Positions 16,790-24,789 of a stretch of 64,000 nucleotides of DNA are shown here, piece after piece. Where the stretch lies: NCBI GenBank assembly GCA_024280945.1, contig JAMXLO010000130.1:1-64000 (forward strand). The letters run 5' to 3'. Numbering within the stretch: the stretch's first letter is position 1; each line of letters begins with the position of its first letter. The DNA is from Acetobacteraceae bacterium (GTDB lineage Bacteria > Pseudomonadota > Alphaproteobacteria > Acetobacterales > Acetobacteraceae). Both the position numbers and the translations under genes were made by a program. The notes beneath the pieces were generated by a model. It was not told where the DNA came from. It saw only the letters and a list, made by a program, of their open reading frames with translations, and ran no database searches.

Positions 16790-17168
16790 GGCCGAGCACC
16801 TTCTCAATCTTATCGCGCAGGGTTTCGGCATTGAACGGCTTGACGATGTAGTTCGACACGCCGGCCTGCTTGGCGGCAACGACGTTCTCCACCTTGCTCT
16901 CTGCCGTCACCATGATGAACGGCACCGCCTTCAGCTTGGCATCGGCACGAACTTCCTGCAGCAACTGCAGGCCTGTCATTGGCGCCATGTTCCAATCGCT
17001 GATCACAAGACCGAAGTTGCCGGACCGGAGCTTGGCCAGCGCCTCGGCGCCGTCGGTGGCTTCCTCGACGTTGTTGAACTCGATCTGTTTCAGCAGGTTG
17101 CGGATGATGCGCAGCATCGTCTTGTAGTCATCGACGATCAGCACATTGATGGATTTGTCGATCGGCAT
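16782..17168 (-). CDS. cheY: Chemotaxis response regulator CheY
   Basis: Single-domain receiver of 128 residues that carries the chemotaxis signal to the FliM/FliN switch. Acidic pocket D13-D14 (NVLIVDDY), phosphoacceptor D58 (LVISDWNMAPMTG), T88 (IMVTAES) and K110 (YIVKPF) are all present. No output domain. It overlaps cheZ and lies 23 bases after the motE-like gene in the same operon. MPIDKS was taken as the start over an in-frame GTG nine codons upstream. Confidence 0.95.
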   Translation of the reverse strand: MPIDKSINVLIVDDYKTMLRIIRNLLKQIEFNNVEEATDGAEALAKLRSGNFGLVISDWNMAPMTGLQLLQEVRADAKLKAVPFIMVTAESKVENVVAAKQAGVSNYIVKPFNAETLRDKIEKVLGHG

Positions 17169-17191
17169 CGCGGTTCGATCCCTGTTCCTGC

Positions 17192-17827
17192 TCAACTGCC
17201 CGTCTGGCCGTCCCGTTGTGTCCGCATCTGTGCGAGCTTGGCGGTCAGGTCGCGCGCTTTGTCCGGCTGCATCGCAGCCAGCACCGGCGCTGCCTTCGCC
17301 TCTTTCATGCGGTCCACCACCTGCAGCAGCACCGGCATGTCGAGGTCGTTGAAGATGGCAGCCGCATCACGCGGCTTCATTGCCTCGTAGAGCCTGACCA
17401 GACCCTGCCAACTGGCATCTTCGCGCTCTTTGCGCACGGTCTCGAGCGCCTCGAGCTTCTTTTGCAATGCCTGCAGCTCTGCGACGCGAGCGGTCAGTTT
17501 GTGCTCAGCCGCGATCAGCATCGACTCGCGTACGGTAAGCGCGGCGTCGCGAGCATCCAGCTCCTGCCGCCGCTGACGGAGCTCGAGCAGTACCACCCGT
17601 TCAGCATCAGTGACCGGCGGCGGCCCAGCATCCTGCGACGGTTGTGCCGAAGGTTCGGGCGGCGTTTCGGATGACGATGCAGTGGTCGCGTGTGCACCCG
17701 CCGCAGCCGAAGGGGCTGCGTCCAAGGTCGGCACGGCGGCCCTCACCAGTTCGGCGGATTTCACTGCGAGCAAGCTGCTGAGCGTGAAGATGGTGACGGG
17801 CAGCAAACGGATCGTGCCGAGCTTCAT
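17192..17827 (-). CDS. MotE-like flagellar protein (MgtE_N-type domain)
   Basis: 211-residue protein of the MotE type described in rhizobia, where it chaperones the periplasmic motility protein MotC. An N-terminal hydrophobic segment (about residues 7-25) acts as signal or anchor. A Pro/Ala/Ser-rich linker follows. A coiled-coil region runs at about 75-130 (LRQRRQELDARDAAL, RVAELQALQKKLEALE). The C-terminal MgtE_N-like domain has LVRLYEAMKPRDAAAIFNDL and VLAAMQPDKARDLTAKLAQM. It is two bases downstream of the DUF6468 gene. No motC homologue is visible here. Confidence 0.82.
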   Translation of the reverse strand: MKLGTIRLLPVTIFTLSSLLAVKSAELVRAAVPTLDAAPSAAAGAHATTASSSETPPEPSAQPSQDAGPPPVTDAERVVLLELRQRRQELDARDAALTVRESMLIAAEHKLTARVAELQALQKKLEALETVRKEREDASWQGLVRLYEAMKPRDAAAIFNDLDMPVLLQVVDRMKEAKAAPVLAAMQPDKARDLTAKLAQMRTQRDGQTGS

Positions 17828-17829
17828 GG

Positions 17830-18261
17830 CTATTTGGCCATCCTGAGCGCCTTCATCAGGTCGCGCTCGGCCTGACTTCGTACGTGATGTTCAGCCCTAT
17901 CGTTATCCGACACGACGGTCAGCCGCGGCGTGTCGGCGGCGAGCGGCCGCCCGATGCGAACCACCTGCTCCAGCCGATCGGCGAGCCGGTTGCCACGCTC
18001 GATCAGCAGCACAAGGTCGTCCTTTAAGGACAGGGCAGCATCCGTCTGGCGGGCGATCTGGATTCCCGCTCCGTCGGTTGCCGCACGCAACCTGTCGATG
18101 CCGCGCTCGGCTTGCCGCGTACTTTCATTGAAGCCGGCGATCAGCTCCTGCAGTTGCACACGATCGCGTTTCAAGACGCCGAGTGCGCGCTCGAGCCGCA
18201 CGGCGTGGAACAGCGTGGCCGCGAGCAGTGCCACCAGTGCGAGTTCCAGGACCCACTGCAT
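17830..18261 (-). CDS. DUF6468 flagellar-operon protein
   Basis: 143 residues: an N-terminal membrane helix (MQWVLELALVALLAATLFHA), then a helical, coiled-coil-prone region (LERALGVLKRDRVQLQELI, LKDDLVLLIERGNRLADRLE). Proteins of this layout, classed as DUF6468, sit in flagellar operons of Rhodospirillales, as here between fliM and the motE-like gene. No biochemical role is known. The layout suggests an inner-membrane accessory factor of the motor or export apparatus, which is inference. Confidence 0.78.
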   Translation of the reverse strand: MQWVLELALVALLAATLFHAVRLERALGVLKRDRVQLQELIAGFNESTRQAERGIDRLRAATDGAGIQIARQTDAALSLKDDLVLLIERGNRLADRLEQVVRIGRPLAADTPRLTVVSDNDRAEHHVRSQAERDLMKALRMAK

Positions 18262-18308
18262 ACGACAGAGTTTCGCGCGGGAGTGTTAGGAAACTGCGAA
18301 CACGCGCG

Positions 18309-19373
18309 TCAGTGCTCGGCCAATTGGGGACGAGGCAAGGGCCGTTCTATGCGGACGGCGATAGAGCTCTTGCGCCGTCCGATACGGCCTTCGAACAACG
18401 GCACAGAACCGCAGCGCACCACCACCGGCGCTCCGAGTGCGGTATTGAGCACGATCCGGCTGCCCGGTTCCAGAGACATCACGTCGGACAACCGCATCGT
18501 CTGTTCGTCCAACACGACATCAAGCTCTATTTCGGTGTTCCACAGTTCTTCGGCCAGGTGGGTTTCCCAGATCGAATCGCGGCCAAACTTTTCGCCCATG
18601 AACTGCTGCAGCAGCAATTCGCGCACCGGCTCCAGTGTGGCGTATGGCAGCAGCAGTTCCATCCGGCCGCCGCGATCCTCCATGTCGATGCGCAACCGCG
18701 CGAGGATGGCTGCGTTCGACAGGCGGCTGATGGTGGCGAAACGCGGGTTCACCTCGAGGCGTTCGAAGCGGAAGGTCACAGGACAGAGCGGATCGAAGCT
18801 TGCGGACAGGTCGGCCAGTACGACCTGGATCAGGCGCTCGACCAGGGTGCGTTCGATCGTGGTATAGGGACGGCCTTCGATGCGCATCGCTGCGGTGCCG
18901 CGTCGTCCGCCGAGCAGCACGTCAACGATCGAATAGATCATCGCGGAATCGACGATCATCAGGCCGTAATTGTCCCACTCCTCGGCCTTGAACACCGCCA
19001 GCATGGCCGGCAGCGGAATCGAATTCAGGTAGTCCCCGAAGCGCAGCGACAGGATATTGTCGATGCCGACCTCGACATTGTCCGAGGTGAAGTTGCGCAG
19101 GCTGGTGGACATGATGCGCACGAGCCGGTCGAACACGATCTCCAGCATCGGCAGACGCTCGTACGAAACGAGGCCCGAGCTGATGATCCTTTGCATGCCG
19201 GTGCGGTTCTCACCGCCCGCCGGTCCGTCGTCGAAGCCCAACAGGCTGTCGATCTCGGCCTGATTGAGCACACGGGCGGGCTGAGCTGGGGTTTCATCGC
19301 CGCCTTGGGTCTCGGCCCCCCACGCCGCCGCCAGTTCTTCATCGGACTGGGATGGCTGCTGTGTATCGCTCAT
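18309..19373 (-). CDS. fliM: Flagellar motor switch protein FliM
   Basis: C-ring switch protein of 354 residues that binds CheY-P and sets rotation direction. The N-terminal CheY-binding motif is visible in VLNQAEIDSLLGFDDG. The middle domain begins near ISSGLVSYERLPMLEIVFD. The C-terminal SpoA-type domain follows (ELWNTEIELDVVLDEQTMRL, SRIVLNTALGAPVVVRCGSV, FEGRIGRRKSSIAVRI). The residues before the motif are Gln/Glu/Ala-rich. It overlaps fliL by four bases (ATGA). fliG and fliN are not in the window. Confidence 0.95.
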   Translation of the reverse strand: MSDTQQPSQSDEELAAAWGAETQGGDETPAQPARVLNQAEIDSLLGFDDGPAGGENRTGMQRIISSGLVSYERLPMLEIVFDRLVRIMSTSLRNFTSDNVEVGIDNILSLRFGDYLNSIPLPAMLAVFKAEEWDNYGLMIVDSAMIYSIVDVLLGGRRGTAAMRIEGRPYTTIERTLVERLIQVVLADLSASFDPLCPVTFRFERLEVNPRFATISRLSNAAILARLRIDMEDRGGRMELLLPYATLEPVRELLLQQFMGEKFGRDSIWETHLAEELWNTEIELDVVLDEQTMRLSDVMSLEPGSRIVLNTALGAPVVVRCGSVPLFEGRIGRRKSSIAVRIERPLPRPQLAEH

Positions 19374-19897
19374 TGGATCAGCATCTGAGTGAACAGCACG
19401 TCGGTGATCTTTGCGGGCGCCGCGGCCAGGTTGGCGCGCGCCATGAGTTCTTCACGGAGCCGGTAGGTGCCGGTGGAACCGCGCAATTCCTGCGGTCGCA
19501 TTTCGCGGATATAGGTGAGGAACAGATCCTGCAGGCGTGGCATTGCTGCCTTGACGCGCTCGACATCCGGCTGCCTGCGCACCTCGAGGCGGACGACGAG
19601 TTTCACGTAGCTTGTCCGCGGCGAGTTGTTGTTGAGATTGGTGATCAGTTCCGGCAGATCGACGTAGATTGGCTGCGATGGTGCCTCCGGCTCGGTTGCG
19701 GGCGAGTCGTGCCTGATGCCAAGCAGGCCCGGCACGACCCCGCTGAACCATAGGCCGCTGCCCAAGCCGGCCAGCGCGACCGGCGCGCCGAACACGATCA
19801 GCCGGCGCTTGATGCCGGAGGCCGGCGCTTTAGCGGATGATTGATCTGGTGCGTCGTCCGGCTTTTCCGGGTCGACCGCTGGCGCGGCCTTGGCCAC
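19370..19897 (-). CDS. fliL: Flagellar basal body-associated protein FliL
   Basis: 175-residue inner-membrane protein that stabilises the stator/motor. An N-terminal charged tail (DPEKPDDAPDQSS) precedes one membrane helix (about 31-55, LIVFGAPVALAGLGSGLWF). The periplasmic FliL domain follows: YVDLPELITNLNNN, YVKLVVRLEVRR and the conserved C-terminus EELMARANLAAAPAKITDVL. The start is GTG with a good ribosome site (AAGGAG) seven bases upstream. It is the first gene of the minus-strand motility operon, divergent from flgF across a 199-base gap. Confidence 0.92.
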   Translation of the reverse strand: MAKAAPAVDPEKPDDAPDQSSAKAPASGIKRRLIVFGAPVALAGLGSGLWFSGVVPGLLGIRHDSPATEPEAPSQPIYVDLPELITNLNNNSPRTSYVKLVVRLEVRRQPDVERVKAAMPRLQDLFLTYIREMRPQELRGSTGTYRLREELMARANLAAAPAKITDVLFTQMLIQ

Positions 19898-20069
19898 GGG
19901 CTGCTCCTTCGGCCTGCTGCATGGAAGAATGGCAGCGAGGCGTTAAGGAAGACTTGCCCGGCAGATTTCGCCGGGCGCGGCAACAGATGCCGGTTCGCGG
20001 GGGGCGACGCGCCGTGGCGCAACGCGGCGAGATTGCTTCGTTGCTGGGCGCTTGAGAAGCACCGGAGTT

Positions 20070-20084
20070 TGGCATGCGCGTTGC
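20070..20084 (+). promoter_or_regulatory. Sigma-54-type promoter for the flgF operon
   Basis: TGGCAT-GCGCG-TTGC matches the sigma-54 consensus TGGCAC-N5-TTGC at all but one base, with exactly ten bases between the -24 GG and the -12 GC. It lies in the divergent fliL/flgF gap and faces flgF. Sigma-54 control of flgF operons is established in Caulobacter. The expected start of transcription, about 12 bases after the GC, would fall at about 20095-20097, on the flgF ATG. Confidence 0.55.
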
Positions 20085-20096
20085 GTCTGGGATGGC

Positions 20097-20837
20097 ATGG
20101 ACATCGTCAGCAACATCGCTCTATCGCGTCAGGCCGCGCAGCAGCGCGTCATGGACGTCATTGCGAACAACGTTGCCAATGCCAATACGCCTGGTTTCAA
20201 GGCGGAAAGGGTGCAGTTCAGCGATTGGCTGGCGCGGCAGAGCACGAGCGGGGTGCCGCGCGGCGACCGCAACATCGCCTTCACCCAGGATCGTGCGACA
20301 TGGCGCGAGCAGCAGGCCGGCACGATCACGCATACCGGCAACACCTATGACCTTGCGCTCACCAGCGATGGTTACTTCACCGTTAAGACGCCGAACGGCC
20401 CGCGACTCACGCGCGACGGCCGCTTCGGCCTGATGCCGAACGGCACGATATCTGACGGCGCAGGCAACGCATTGCTGGACACCAACGGCCAGCCGATCGT
20501 CGTATCGCAGACCGACACGCGGATTTCCATCGCCGGCGATGGGACGGTCTCCAGCGAGAACGGTCAGCTTGGCAAGATCGGCATCGTCAAGCCGGCCGAT
20601 CCGATGCGCCTGGCCGCGGAAGGCAACACGCTGTTCAGCACCGCATCACCCACCGCGGCGGTTGCCTCGCCTGGTATCGTCCAGGGCTCAATCGAAGATT
20701 CCAATGTCCAGCCCATACTGGAAACCACGCGGATGCTGGATGGCCTGCGCCAGTTCCAGTTCGTCAGCCAGTTCATCCAGGCAGAGAGTGACCGGCAGCA
20801 GTCGGTGATCGACAAGCTGCTGTCGCAGAGCAATTAG
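20097..20837 (+). CDS. flgF: Flagellar basal-body rod protein FlgF
   Basis: Proximal rod protein of 246 residues. The N-terminal rod motif is present (QQRVMDVIANNVANANTPGF). The D1 region follows (GDRNIAFTQDRATWREQQAG, LTRDGRFGLMPNG). The C-terminal rod helix is GIVQGSIEDSNVQPILETTR through QFIQAESDRQQSVIDKLLSQ. The start MDIVSNIALSRQ was chosen over an in-frame ATG 15 codons upstream because it begins the family homology. Ribosome-site evidence is weak, in line with the proposed leaderless message. First of flgF-flgG-flgA-flgH. Confidence 0.94.
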   Translation: MDIVSNIALSRQAAQQRVMDVIANNVANANTPGFKAERVQFSDWLARQSTSGVPRGDRNIAFTQDRATWREQQAGTITHTGNTYDLALTSDGYFTVKTPNGPRLTRDGRFGLMPNGTISDGAGNALLDTNGQPIVVSQTDTRISIAGDGTVSSENGQLGKIGIVKPADPMRLAAEGNTLFSTASPTAAVASPGIVQGSIEDSNVQPILETTRMLDGLRQFQFVSQFIQAESDRQQSVIDKLLSQSN

Positions 20838-20847
20838 GAGACGGGGC

Positions 20848-21633
20848 ATGCGCTCGCTCGATATCGCCGGCACAGGAATGCAGGCGCAGCAGACCAACGT
20901 CGAAGTGATCTCGAACAACATCGCGAATATGACGACGACCGGCTTCAAGCGGAAACGGCCAGAGTTCCAGGACCTGATCTATCAGAACCTGCGCCGCGTC
21001 GGCGCCGACAGTTCGGACAGCGGCAGCATCGTGCCATCGGGTGCACAGGTCGGTCTTGGCGTCCGCACTGCAGCCATCTATCGCATAAACGAGCAGGGTA
21101 ACCTGCAGCAGACGTCGAACCAGCTGGACATGGCGGTGCAGGGCAACGGGTACTTCCAGGTGACGCTGCCTTCAGGCGACACCGCCTACACCCGTGACGG
21201 CACATTCGGGCTGGCAGCCGACGGCACCATCGTCACTGCCGACGGCTACGTGGTGCAGCCAGGCGTACAGATCCCCGCCAATGCCACCAGTGTCACGGTG
21301 AACCAGTCGGGACAGGTCCAGGTTACGCTGAGCGGCCAGACGACGCCGCAGACCGCGGGGCAACTGCAACTGGCAGTGTTTCCCAACGATGCCGGCCTGG
21401 AGGCACAGGGCGGCAATATGTACCTCGAGACCGCCGCGTCCGGCCAACCGGTCACCGGCAATCCGGCCTCGCCTGGCTTTGGTTCGGTGATGCAGGGTTT
21501 TATCGAAACCTCCAACGTGAATGTCGTCAGCGAGATCACCAACCTGATCACCGCGCAGCGCGCGTACGAGATGAACAGCAAGGTGATCACCACCAGTGAC
21601 GACATGCTGTCCACCCTGACCAATCTGCGGTGA
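20848..21633 (+). CDS. flgG: Flagellar basal-body rod protein FlgG
   Basis: Distal rod protein of 261 residues, the usual length. The N-terminal motif is EVISNNIANMTTTGFKRKRP. The FlgG-specific insert is GADSSDSGSIVPSGAQVGLG, a segment linked in other bacteria to rod length control. The C-terminus VMQGFIETSNVNVVSEITNL and AQRAYEMNSKVITTSDDML is complete. It follows flgF by ten bases with a GGAGACGGGG ribosome site. Confidence 0.96.
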   Translation: MRSLDIAGTGMQAQQTNVEVISNNIANMTTTGFKRKRPEFQDLIYQNLRRVGADSSDSGSIVPSGAQVGLGVRTAAIYRINEQGNLQQTSNQLDMAVQGNGYFQVTLPSGDTAYTRDGTFGLAADGTIVTADGYVVQPGVQIPANATSVTVNQSGQVQVTLSGQTTPQTAGQLQLAVFPNDAGLEAQGGNMYLETAASGQPVTGNPASPGFGSVMQGFIETSNVNVVSEITNLITAQRAYEMNSKVITTSDDMLSTLTNLR

Positions 21634-21637
21634 TCCG

Positions 21638-22582
21638 ATGAACAGGCTGTCGCTAGCCCTGATGGCACTGAGTATCGGCCTCGCGCATGGCGAGGCCGCC
21701 ACGTTGCGGACGAACACGACGCTGCATGCATCCACGGTGCGGCTGTCCGACCTGTTCGAAGGCGTCGACGGCAAGGTCGACCGTGTATTGGGTCCTGGTC
21801 CGGGACCAGGTGGCCGCATCGTCGTGGAAGCGCCGCAGCTTCGGGCGATTGCGCAGCAGTTCGGGGTAGACTGGCGTCCTGCCTCATCGGCCGATCGCGC
21901 CGTGCTGGAACGCCCGGGGCGACCACTGCGGCGCGACGACGTCATGGATGCCATACGGAATGCGCTCATCGCGGCCGGCGCATCGGCCGATTGCGAGGTG
22001 GATCTCGCCGCATTCACGCCGCCGCTGGTTCCGGTGGAGGCCGTGCCGCGGCCGGTGGTCTCCGACATCGATTACGATGCAGCGGTCGGGCGCTTCAGCG
22101 TCATGCTGTCGGTAACCGGCGACGGCATGGACCCCCTGCACTTGCGTGTCGACGGGCGTGCAGACGACACGGTCACACTGCCGGTTGCCGCGACACGGCT
22201 GGTTGCCGGCGGCATCGTGCGGCCCAGCGATGTGCGCATGGCACGGGTCCGCACCTCGGTGCTGCGCGGCGACGTGACGCGCAACCAGAGTGACGCGATC
22301 GGCATGCAGACGAAGCGGATGATCGCGGCAGGGCAGCCGCTGTTCATCAACGATTTGATGCGCCCGTCGATGGTGGTGAAAGGTGCCACCGTGCTGATGG
22401 TGCTTGACAGTCCAGGCATCGCGCTGACGGCGCAGGGTCAGGCTATCGAGTCGGGTGCGATCGGCGAGCGGATCCGGGTACTCAATCCGAGCTCGCGCGC
22501 GACGGTGGAAGCCGAGGTAACTGGATCCGACCGCGTTCGAGTGGCGCCGAGCGCGATACCGATGACGGTGAGCGCGCGATGA
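21638..22582 (+). CDS. flgA: Flagellar P-ring assembly chaperone FlgA
   Basis: Periplasmic chaperone needed for the P ring. 314 residues with a signal peptide (MNRLSLALMALSIGLAHGEA). The N-terminal domain carries TLHASTVRLSDLFEGVDGKV. A SAF-type domain follows near LVAGGIVRPSDVRMARVRTS. The C-terminal FlgA domain has KRMIAAGQPLFINDLMRPSM, VVKGATVLMVLDSPGIALTA, IGERIRVLNPSSRATVEAEV and GSDRVRV. It overlaps flgH by four bases (ATGA). flgI, which encodes the P ring itself, is not in the window. Confidence 0.93.
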   Translation: MNRLSLALMALSIGLAHGEAATLRTNTTLHASTVRLSDLFEGVDGKVDRVLGPGPGPGGRIVVEAPQLRAIAQQFGVDWRPASSADRAVLERPGRPLRRDDVMDAIRNALIAAGASADCEVDLAAFTPPLVPVEAVPRPVVSDIDYDAAVGRFSVMLSVTGDGMDPLHLRVDGRADDTVTLPVAATRLVAGGIVRPSDVRMARVRTSVLRGDVTRNQSDAIGMQTKRMIAAGQPLFINDLMRPSMVVKGATVLMVLDSPGIALTAQGQAIESGAIGERIRVLNPSSRATVEAEVTGSDRVRVAPSAIPMTVSAR

Positions 22583-23316
22583 AACCGACGTCACGCATTG
22601 CGCTGCCGGTGCTCGCATGCCTGCTGTTGGCAGGGTGCGGTTCTTTGACACGCATGTCGGAGATTGGGCGCGCGCCGGCCATGACGCCCACTTCGGATCC
22701 CACCAAGGATCCGACCTGGCGGCCGGTCAGCATGCCGATGCCCACGCGCGAACCGACCCCGAATGAGGCGAACGCACTGTGGCGTTCCGGTTCGCGGGCG
22801 TTCTTCAAGGACCAGCGGGCGGCGCAGGTTGGCGACATCGTCACCATTCTGGTGGCGATGAACGACACGGCAAACTTCAAGAATGCGACGGCGACCAGCC
22901 GGACGGGTGGCGAGACGGGCAGTCTGGCACAATTCTTCGGCCTGCAGGCGCGACTGCCACCGACGATCAAGGACCCCGCCAAGATCCTGGATGTGGGCAG
23001 CACCAACAACAATACCGGGGCCGGCGAGATCAAGCGGACCGAGACGGTCATGATCAAGTTGGCGGGCGTGGTGACCCAGGTACTGCCGAACGGCAACCTG
23101 GTGGTTTCCGCGCGGCAGGAATTCCGGGTGAACCACGAACTGCGCGAGTTGCAGGTCACCGGCGTGATCCGTCCGCAGGACATCGCGTCCGACAACACCG
23201 TGCACCATGACAGGATGGCGGAGGCGCGCATCGCCTATGGCGGTCGCGGCCAGCTCACCGAAGTCAACCAGACGCGGTGGGGTCAGCAGCTGATGGATAT
23301 CCTGCTGCCGTTCTAG
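22579..23316 (+). CDS. flgH: Flagellar L-ring protein FlgH
   Basis: Outer-membrane L-ring lipoprotein of 245 residues. The lipobox LLAGC places the lipidated cysteine at residue 20. The family core is seen in NALWRSGSRAFFKDQRAAQV, GDIVTILVAMNDTANFKNAT, GVVTQVLPNGNLVVSARQEF and VTGVIRPQDIASDNTVHHDR. It ends with GGRGQLTEVNQTRWGQQLMD. Last gene of the flgF operon; the next gene is on the other strand. Confidence 0.95.
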   Translation: MKPTSRIALPVLACLLLAGCGSLTRMSEIGRAPAMTPTSDPTKDPTWRPVSMPMPTREPTPNEANALWRSGSRAFFKDQRAAQVGDIVTILVAMNDTANFKNATATSRTGGETGSLAQFFGLQARLPPTIKDPAKILDVGSTNNNTGAGEIKRTETVMIKLAGVVTQVLPNGNLVVSARQEFRVNHELRELQVTGVIRPQDIASDNTVHHDRMAEARIAYGGRGQLTEVNQTRWGQQLMDILLPF

Positions 23317-23342
23317 CGGACGGCACACTAGCGGGCAGCGGG

Positions 23343-23849
23343 TCATTTCCCCGGCGGGACCCAGATGCTTTCGCCCGGGAGATGCGCCCCGGCCAAGTGC
23401 CGCCGGCGAAAATACAGGCGAGCCTGAGCGAACAGGCCAGCGAGCCCCTCCAATGGTCCGAGGCAAAACTCCGCCCCCGCGGCTGACAGCAGCGCCGTGC
23501 GCAATGCCTGCTCCGCCAGCTTGCTCGCTCCAGCCTGAGCAAGGCTCGCCGCCTGCAGCAGGCGCTTTTCGTGGTGCGACAGATGCGGACAGTGGGGACA
23601 ATGTATGGCAACCGGCTCGCGAGCCGTCCTGGCCAGGACCGCCATCAGCCGGTCGACCGAAAAAGCGGCGTCGGGCGCCCCGACGATTCGCATAGCGGCG
23701 GCCAAGCCTGGTATCGGATCCTCGCCGCGACGCCAGTCCGCCACCCAGCCACGCATGGCCCACAACAGAGCGGCTTCCGGTAAGTCCAGGCCGTCCGTGA
23801 CGTCAGGGTAGGTGGCGGAACGCGTGTCGAGGCGGATGACCTGACCCAT
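23343..23849 (-). CDS. Hypothetical protein with a CPHCP motif (168 aa)
   Basis: Not recognised as a named family. The protein is mostly helical. A cysteine pair lies in AIHCPHCPHLSHHEKRLL, suggesting a small metal site, followed by helices with LAEQALRTALLSAAGAEFCL and LFAQARLYFRRRHLAGAHLP. The start MGQVIRLDTRS has a good ribosome site (GAGAGGGG) six bases upstream, better than an ATG nine codons earlier. It converges on flgH and diverges from bfd across the gap with two Fur-like sites, so its expression may respond to iron. No signal peptide. Confidence 0.7.
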   Translation of the reverse strand: MGQVIRLDTRSATYPDVTDGLDLPEAALLWAMRGWVADWRRGEDPIPGLAAAMRIVGAPDAAFSVDRLMAVLARTAREPVAIHCPHCPHLSHHEKRLLQAASLAQAGASKLAEQALRTALLSAAGAEFCLGPLEGLAGLFAQARLYFRRRHLAGAHLPGESIWVPPGK

Positions 23850-23885
23850 GCGACCCCTCTCGTTTGCTGTCGGCATGATGGCCTA

Positions 23886-23906
23886 ATTGAGAATGCGTCG
23901 CAATAG
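23886..23906. promoter_or_regulatory. Candidate Fur-type box 1 upstream of bfd
   Basis: TTGAGAATGCGTCGCAATA resembles Fur-family boxes of the TGAGAAT/TCGCAA type and is an imperfect inverted repeat. It lies between the divergent CPHCP-protein gene and bfd, in the position expected for iron control of bfd-bfr. No matrix score could be computed. Confidence 0.45.
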
Positions 23907-23946
23907 CATTAGTTCGCCACGGAGGCGCATACGCACCCTCACGTAC

Positions 23947-23968
23947 TTGCGAACGACTCGCATTCGCG
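23947..23968. promoter_or_regulatory. Candidate Fur-type box 2 upstream of bfd
   Basis: TTGCGAACGACTCGCATTCG read in reverse is similar to box 1 (GAATGCGA-GTCG-TTCGCAA). It ends about 30 bases before the bfd GTG start. Two related sites in one 150-base gap support regulation by a Fur/Irr-type metalloregulator; which one is not known. Confidence 0.42.
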
Positions 23969-23998
23969 CTAGGCAGCGGTCGGCCCCTGGAGCACACC

Positions 23999-24208
23999 GT
24001 GTACATCTGTCTCTGCAACGCCTTGACCGACCATGACGTTAAGCGTGCGGCCGCCGGAGGAGCGCGCCGTCCGCGAGAGGTCTATGACAGCTGCAACACG
24101 CGCGTGCAGTGCGGGTCCTGTACCGGTATGATCCTGTGTGCGTTGCGCACCCTGATCATGGAGCGGGCGGACGAAGCGGTCGCCGCAATGCCGACCGCGG
24201 CAACATGA
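23999..24208 (+). CDS. bfd: Bacterioferritin-associated ferredoxin
   Basis: Small [2Fe-2S] protein of 69 residues that reduces the heme of bacterioferritin to release stored iron. The four ligands are C4 and C6 (MYICLCNALTD) and C38 and C41 (VQCGSCTG), the spacing of the Bfd/BFD-like domain. The start is GTG. It lies 39 bases upstream of bfr in the same direction, the usual operon. Confidence 0.92.
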   Translation: MYICLCNALTDHDVKRAAAGGARRPREVYDSCNTRVQCGSCTGMILCALRTLIMERADEAVAAMPTAAT

Positions 24209-24247
24209 TCACTGTCCGGCGCCCACCGCGCTGGTCCAGGAGCCGCC

Positions 24248-24733
24248 ATGAAAACTGACCCCAAAGTCATCGAACACCTCAACACCCAACTGACCAACGA
24301 ACTCACCGCCATCAATCAGTATTTTCTGCACGCGCGCACCCTGAAACACTGGGGCGTTACACTGCTCGGTAAAGCCGAGTACGACGAATCCATCGACGAG
24401 ATGCGCCACGCCGATGCGCTGATCGAGCGGATCCTGTTTCTCGACGGCTTGCCCAATGTGCAGCGGCTCAATCAGGTGATGATTGGTCAGAGCGTCGAAG
24501 AGATCCTTCGGGCGGACCTGCAGCTGGAGGAAAAGGCGCTGGCAGATTTGCGGGACGCGATCGCCTATTGCGAACATGTCCGTGACTTTGTCTCACGCGA
24601 TCTGCTGCGGCACATCCTCAGCAAGGAAGAGGATCACGTGGACTTTCTCGAACGCCAGTTCGACTTGATCAGGCAGATCGGGATCGAGCGGTATATCCAG
24701 CTGAATTCCGCTCCCGCGCCGGAACAGGAGTAG
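24248..24733 (+). CDS. bfr: Bacterioferritin
   Basis: Heme-containing iron-storage ferritin of 161 residues, forming a 24-subunit shell. Met52, the axial heme ligand shared between two subunits, is in DEMRHADALIERI. The ferroxidase ligands are visible as E18 (LTNELTAINQYF), E51 and H54 of the same segment, E94-region (LQLEEKALADL) and EEDH late in the protein (SKEEDHVDFLERQ). An AGGAG ribosome site precedes the ATG. The bfd gene precedes it. Confidence 0.96.
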   Translation: MKTDPKVIEHLNTQLTNELTAINQYFLHARTLKHWGVTLLGKAEYDESIDEMRHADALIERILFLDGLPNVQRLNQVMIGQSVEEILRADLQLEEKALADLRDAIAYCEHVRDFVSRDLLRHILSKEEDHVDFLERQFDLIRQIGIERYIQLNSAPAPEQE

Positions 24734-24789
24734 CGCGCTGACATCCCGGTTCGCTTAGGAGAGGCGCAGACGACCAGCCGCGTGGCGCC

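Noticed and set aside
18183-19388. A 401-residue plus-strand frame
   Set aside because: It is antisense to fliM and has no family features; fliM is complete on the other strand.
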